Source: an uncultured Oscillibacter sp. (GTDB lineage: Bacteria; Bacillota; Clostridia; Oscillospirales; Oscillospiraceae). Taken from it: a DNA stretch of 8,657 bases. Below, piece by piece: positions 6,392 to 8,657 of this stretch (its first letter is position 1; every line of letters starts with the position of its first letter). Both the position numbers and the translations under genes were made by a program. The notes below the pieces were generated by a model. The model was not told where the DNA came from. It worked only from the letters and a program-made list of their open reading frames with translations, and ran no database searches. The DNA lies in assembly GCA_948435975.1 (NCBI GenBank), contig CAOJHG010000064.1:1-8657 (forward strand), given 5' to 3'.

Positions 6392-6979
6392 TTATTCCAA
6401 AGCCGGTCTTTCATTCGCGCCGAGCTTTTCCAGGTGGTACTTCGCAAGCCTTTCCACCATAAGGTCCCCGCATCTGGATAATTCCCTTATTTTTTCAAGG
6501 GCTTCTGCGTTTCCCTTTTCCTTGTAGAGTCTATGCAGCGACCAAACCGCTTTGCGCGTAATATGTTCGTCATACTCCCCAAGATAATGACCTGGGTATT
6601 TCTGAATAGCCATAGACGCCAAAACGTTCACCGTTTCTTCACCGCCATAGCGCTCAATCAGCTCCACCATATCTTCCAGGTTATTGGTCTTTACCCAGTT
6701 TTCGAGTGAAATCTCTTCCAGCACCTTGACGCTTTCCCTGTCAAACCGCCTCAATATCCATCCTAAAAGCATAGTCTCGTCCAGCGCGTCTCCGTCTCCA
6801 TCTTTACAGGCTTCCTTCAGCCAATGGCCAAACACCCCGGGGGACGTCAAATCCTCAGAGAGTGATTTTTTCAGGGTTTCTTCTTTTTTGCGTTTTTCAG
6901 CTTCCGCCAAAGGCCCGGTTCCTAATTTTGCGGTCGAGGCCAAGTATTTATCCAAAGCCTTTCTATCTGCTTCCTTCAT
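6392..6979 (-). CDS. Helical-repeat (HEAT-like) protein of unknown function
   Basis: I do not recognise this 195-residue protein. It has no signal peptide or membrane helix and should be cytosolic. A charged N-terminal helix (about 20-45, rich in Lys/Glu) is followed by repeated amphipathic helices: FGHWLKEAC (50-58), TMLLGWILRRF (69-79), LEDMVELIERYG (101-112), ETVNVLASMAIQ (115-126), TRKAVWSLHRLYKE (141-154), and a final MVERLAKYHLEKLG (174-187). This pattern suggests a HEAT/ARM-type scaffold. The start is fixed at 6979 because a good promoter lies at 7029-7057; the next in-frame ATG upstream (7057) overlaps the -35 box. A GGCGGGG site precedes ATG. Its DNA seems more AT-rich than tyrS, which may hint at separate ancestry. 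An immunity-type protein is possible but unsupported. Confidence 0.8.
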   Translation of the reverse strand: MKEADRKALDKYLASTAKLGTGPLAEAEKRKKEETLKKSLSEDLTSPGVFGHWLKEACKDGDGDALDETMLLGWILRRFDRESVKVLEEISLENWVKTNNLEDMVELIERYGGEETVNVLASMAIQKYPGHYLGEYDEHITRKAVWSLHRLYKEKGNAEALEKIRELSRCGDLMVERLAKYHLEKLGANERPALE

Positions 6980-7028
6980 ATTTGTTTCCCCGCCGTGCCA
7001 TCTGTTTTCGAATGCTATAGACCTTTTA

Positions 7029-7057
7029 ATTATAGCACAGGAATTTGCCCAATTCAA
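7029..7057 (-). promoter_or_regulatory. Promoter of the helical-repeat gene
   Basis: On the minus strand TATAAT (7029-7034) is a perfect -10 and TTGAAT (7052-7057) a four-of-six -35, with a 17-bp spacer. The expected start is near 7022, giving a leader of about 43 nt. The -35 lies at the centre of an inverted repeat (7042-7071), which suggests repression. Confidence 0.8.
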
Positions 7058-7071
7058 TCTCCCGGCAAATT
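7042..7071. promoter_or_regulatory. Candidate operator 1: AATTTGCC-N14-GGCAAATT
   Basis: Perfect 8-bp arms (7042-7049 and 7064-7071) are separated by 14 bp, with the half-site centres two helical turns apart. The -35 hexamer of the minus-strand promoter sits in the spacer. The same arrangement recurs at 7111-7138. Confidence 0.5.
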
Positions 7072-7110
7072 TTCACTTGTCTCGAAGGACCAGCCGACAC
7101 ATAGATTCGA

Positions 7111-7138
7111 TTTTGCCTGGGACAGTCCTCCGGCAAAA
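7111..7138. promoter_or_regulatory. Candidate operator 2: TTTTGCC-N14-GGCAAAA
   Basis: Perfect 7-bp arms (7111-7117 and 7132-7138) have the same 14-bp spacer and the same TTTGCC/GGCAAA core as operator 1. It ends 7 bp before the -35 of the plus-strand promoter, and its centre is 68 bp from that of operator 1. A dimeric regulator could therefore control both divergent genes. Confidence 0.5.
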
Positions 7139-7145
7139 ACTTCCC

Positions 7146-7174
7146 TTGTGATTTGGGAAAAACCATGTTATGAT
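7146..7174 (+). promoter_or_regulatory. Promoter of the 72-residue protein gene
   Basis: TTGTGA (7146-7151, four of six) and TATGAT (7169-7174, five of six) are spaced by 17 bp. Transcription should begin near 7181, giving a leader of about 90 nt. The palindrome AATTCGAATT (7186-7195) lies just after the start point. Confidence 0.72.
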
Positions 7175-7270
7175 AAACATACAGCAATTCGAATTCCACT
7201 TATGCCCCGGCCGCTGCAAGTTCGCTGATTTTAATCACCTCCCCCCGAGTACGAAAAGGAGCTTTAAACC

Positions 7271-7489
7271 ATGCTTCCTTCCAATGAAAACAGTCCAGGG
7301 ATGCCGGTACAAACCACCCTGGAAATCTTGGCGGAAATCGAGCATACTCTCCATCAGATGCTCTTTCTGGCGGAGCTGTCCGCCGGAGATACCGATGTGG
7401 ACCGAGAGGGCCTCCAGAAAACCCTGGAGCGCCTTCAGGTCAAAATTGATCGGGCCGCCGATCGATTGACAACACCCCCACCGCTTTGA
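7271..7489 (+). CDS. Small helical protein of unknown function
   Basis: I do not recognise this 72-residue protein. It appears to be a real gene: it has its own promoter (7146-7174), an AAAAGGAGC ribosome site 8-15 bp before ATG, and a terminator at its end. Residues 14-38 (TTLEILAEIEHTLHQMLFLAEL) and 46-66 (GLQKTLERLQVKIDRAADRL) look like two amphipathic helices joined by SAGDTDVDRE, so a helical hairpin or coiled-coil dimer is likely. There is no signal peptide, so it should be cytosolic. The stop codon lies in the loop of the terminator hairpin, and the last codons (TPPPL) form its 5' arm. It is divergent from the helical-repeat gene, and both promoters carry the same candidate operator. 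Confidence 0.72.
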   Translation: MLPSNENSPGMPVQTTLEILAEIEHTLHQMLFLAELSAGDTDVDREGLQKTLERLQVKIDRAADRLTTPPPL

Positions 7490-7508
7490 TGCGGCGGGGG
7501 TGTTTGCG
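7471..7508 (+). terminator. Terminator overlapping the end of the small ORF
   Basis: A long stem (7471-7484 with 7491-7504, one A-C mismatch) closes a 6-nt loop TTTGAT that contains the TGA stop at 7487-7489. A short TTT lies at the stem's end. On the minus strand no T run follows, so it is mainly a plus-strand terminator, though it may also hinder the convergent gene at 7559. Confidence 0.8.
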
Positions 7509-7558
7509 TCTCCGTCAATCCTAAGTTGTCAAGTCTTTACTGAACACTTGTACGCCTA

Positions 7559-8310
7559 TTATTTGAACTGCATCAGGGAATATTCCACGTCAATGGGCTC
7601 ACTCGTACCGGCCGCGCCTCGGATATCAAAAAGGAGTCCGGCATTTTCTTCCGAAGTGTTGCTGTCCAGCTCAAAGGCCCGGGTTAAGGTACGTCCCGGC
7701 TCAAGATCAACGGCAGGGAAATATGTGGGTTCCCCCAGCATGACGGGCTGACCTGCCAGGCATGTAACTCGTTCTTTGCCTTTGTTTGTCACTCGGAAAA
7801 TAACGTATTTACCATTCGCCGGAATAAAGACGTCACCCAAATGAACGCTGGTGACGGTCTGGACATGGGTCTTGTCGTCGCAGATGAGGGAAGGCTGCTG
7901 CTTCATATCTACCCCACTGGAGGCAATTTCTTTATAAGGTCCTATCTTTACGCCAATTTTGGGCTTTGTGGGATTGGGATCTTTCGATTCCAGGCTGGTT
8001 TTATCGTTTGAGGAAGCACCCAGAACGATGCTGCCCTGCTTCTCATTCCAGCCAACCTGGACATTGAAATAATCTGCGCGGGCAAATAATAGTAGGGCTT
8101 ACCGTCCGTTCCCGTGTAAGTGACGGCGGCTGGAAGCCATTGGCCGTCCACGGAATAGTTGTCCCCCGGCTTCACCTTCACGGCATCCAGGATCACAAGT
8201 CCCGCATTGCTGATTTGCAGCTGGCCCGATGCGGCCAGGGCCGTGCCGGACAGGGCGAGAACGGAGATCATGACGATCATTCCAGCAAAAAACGACGCGT
8301 ATTTTTTCAT
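7559..8310 (-). pseudogene. Secreted stalk-domain (copper amine oxidase N-like) protein, broken by a frameshift
   Basis: The first frame starts at 8310 after a GAGGAG site. It encodes a signal peptide (MKKYASFFAGMIVMISVLAL then SGTALA, cleavage after about 26), then ISNAGLVILDAVKVKPG and YYYLPA. This is the beginning of a domain like the N-terminal domain of copper amine oxidases (stalk domain). At 8076-8082 the reading moves to the frame ending at 7559. There ADYFNVQVGWNEKQGSIVLG completes the same domain, followed by a linker (ESKDPNPTKPK) and a beta-rich region (FIPANGKYVIFRVTNKG, LEPGRTLTRAFEL). One extra C in the CCC run, or one extra GC, would restore about 250 residues. The second frame has no stop between the break and 7559. 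The homologous neighbour upstream confirms the C-terminal half is genuine. This is either a recent mutation or a sequencing error. Confidence 0.8.
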
Positions 8311-8338
8311 GGCAACTGCTCCTCTTTACAAATAAATA

Positions 8339-8657
8339 TTATCGATATTGCATGAACGTGATGGTCACATCCGCTCCATCCGGTGCACTCAGGTAAGAGA
8401 GCGTTGGGCTGACACCGTACACAAATTCGGCGGATTCCCTCGTTGTACCTTCGGCAATTACAAAGGCTCTGGTTAACGTGTTGCCCGGTTCAAGCGCCAC
8501 ACTGGGGAAGCGGTCCCATATACCCAGCGTGATGGGAAGACCTGCCTGGCATCGTACCTGAGATGTGCCGTTATTCGTTATTGTGAGCAGGATATACCTT
8601 CCGTTTTCCGGGAGGAAGGTTCCACTGGAGCCGTAGCCGGTGATGGACTGAGCCCTG
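8339..8657 (-). CDS. C-terminal part of a paralogous secreted beta-rich protein (partial)
   Basis: An open frame runs from the window edge to a TAA at 8339-8341, giving the last 105 residues of a protein whose start lies outside. It closely resembles the C-terminus of the gene at 7559-8310: FLPENGRYILLTITNNG matches FIPANGKYVIFRVTNKG, CQAGLPITLG matches CLAGQPVMLG, and FPSVALEPGNTLTRAF matches FPAVDLEPGRTLTRAF. Both end in an aromatic-basic tail (MQYR, MQFK). The two are therefore tandem duplicates, separated by 28 bp that hold only the ribosome site, and are probably one operon transcribed leftward. By analogy it is likely secreted or cell-wall associated. It has no internal stop. Its function is unknown. 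Confidence 0.8.
   Translation of the reverse strand, partial: RAQSITGYGSSGTFLPENGRYILLTITNNGTSQVRCQAGLPITLGIWDRFPSVALEPGNTLTRAFVIAEGTTRESAEFVYGVSPTLSYLSAPDGADVTITFMQYR

Noticed and set aside
6980..7057. 26-residue N-terminal extension of the helical-repeat protein
   Set aside because: It overlaps the -35 and -10 of a good promoter, so it would not be transcribed.
7520..7552. CAAGT-N-ACTTG inverted repeat as a terminator for the stalk-domain gene
   Set aside because: The arms are only 5 bp and no T tract follows on either strand.
7559..7906. Separate 115-residue gene starting at the ATG at 7906
   Set aside because: That ATG is internal: the frame continues upstream in homologous sequence to the frameshift, and no ribosome site lies before it.
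7948..8079. C-terminal residues of the 120-residue frame starting at 8310
   Set aside because: After the break near 8080 this frame loses all resemblance to the domain, while the other frame continues it.

Overview
The window looks like a chromosomal piece from a moderately GC-rich Gram-positive anaerobe of the class Clostridia, most likely an Oscillospiraceae-type gut bacterium. This is inference from four signs: a T-box leader on tyrS, consensus housekeeping promoters beside GC-rich genes, strong GGAGG-type ribosome sites, and a VTC/DUF4956/CotH gene set. No rRNA, tRNA, CRISPR array, integrase or transposase was seen.

Positions 1-4710: after a strong terminator belonging to a gene upstream of the window, a membrane-anchored XRE-family regulator (minus strand, 127-1194) is divergent from a three-gene plus-strand operon. 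The operon encodes a VTC-domain polyphosphate polymerase-like protein (1390-2061), a polytopic DUF4956 membrane protein (2079-2750) and a CotH-kinase protein with a membrane segment at each end (2856-4664). It ends at a GC-rich hairpin. Together these suggest a membrane-associated phosphate-transfer system: a cytosolic nucleotide-dependent polymerase-like enzyme, a membrane component and an extracytoplasmic kinase. The biochemical output is unknown. A conspicuous GAAA-capped hairpin lies in the gap just before cotH.

Positions 4711-6370: a convergent minus-strand tyrS (4796-6022) ends at its own hairpin. It is preceded by a complete tyrosine-type T-box leader (specifier UAC, T-box UGGU, terminator) and a near-perfect promoter. 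Between the two convergent transcription units is an AT-rich perfect 11-bp inverted repeat.

Positions 6392-7508: a helical, HEAT-like protein of unknown function (minus, 6392-6979) and a 72-residue helical protein (plus, 7271-7489) are transcribed divergently from two good promoters. The intergenic region carries two copies of the same spaced inverted repeat (TTTGCC-N14-GGCAAA), one at each promoter, which suggests shared control. The small gene's stop codon lies in the loop of its own terminator.

Positions 7559-8657: minus-strand tandem paralogues of a secreted beta-rich protein. The downstream copy (7559-8310) has a signal peptide and a copper-amine-oxidase-N-like (stalk) domain but is broken by a frameshift near 8076-8082. 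The upstream copy (8339-8657) is cut by the window edge.
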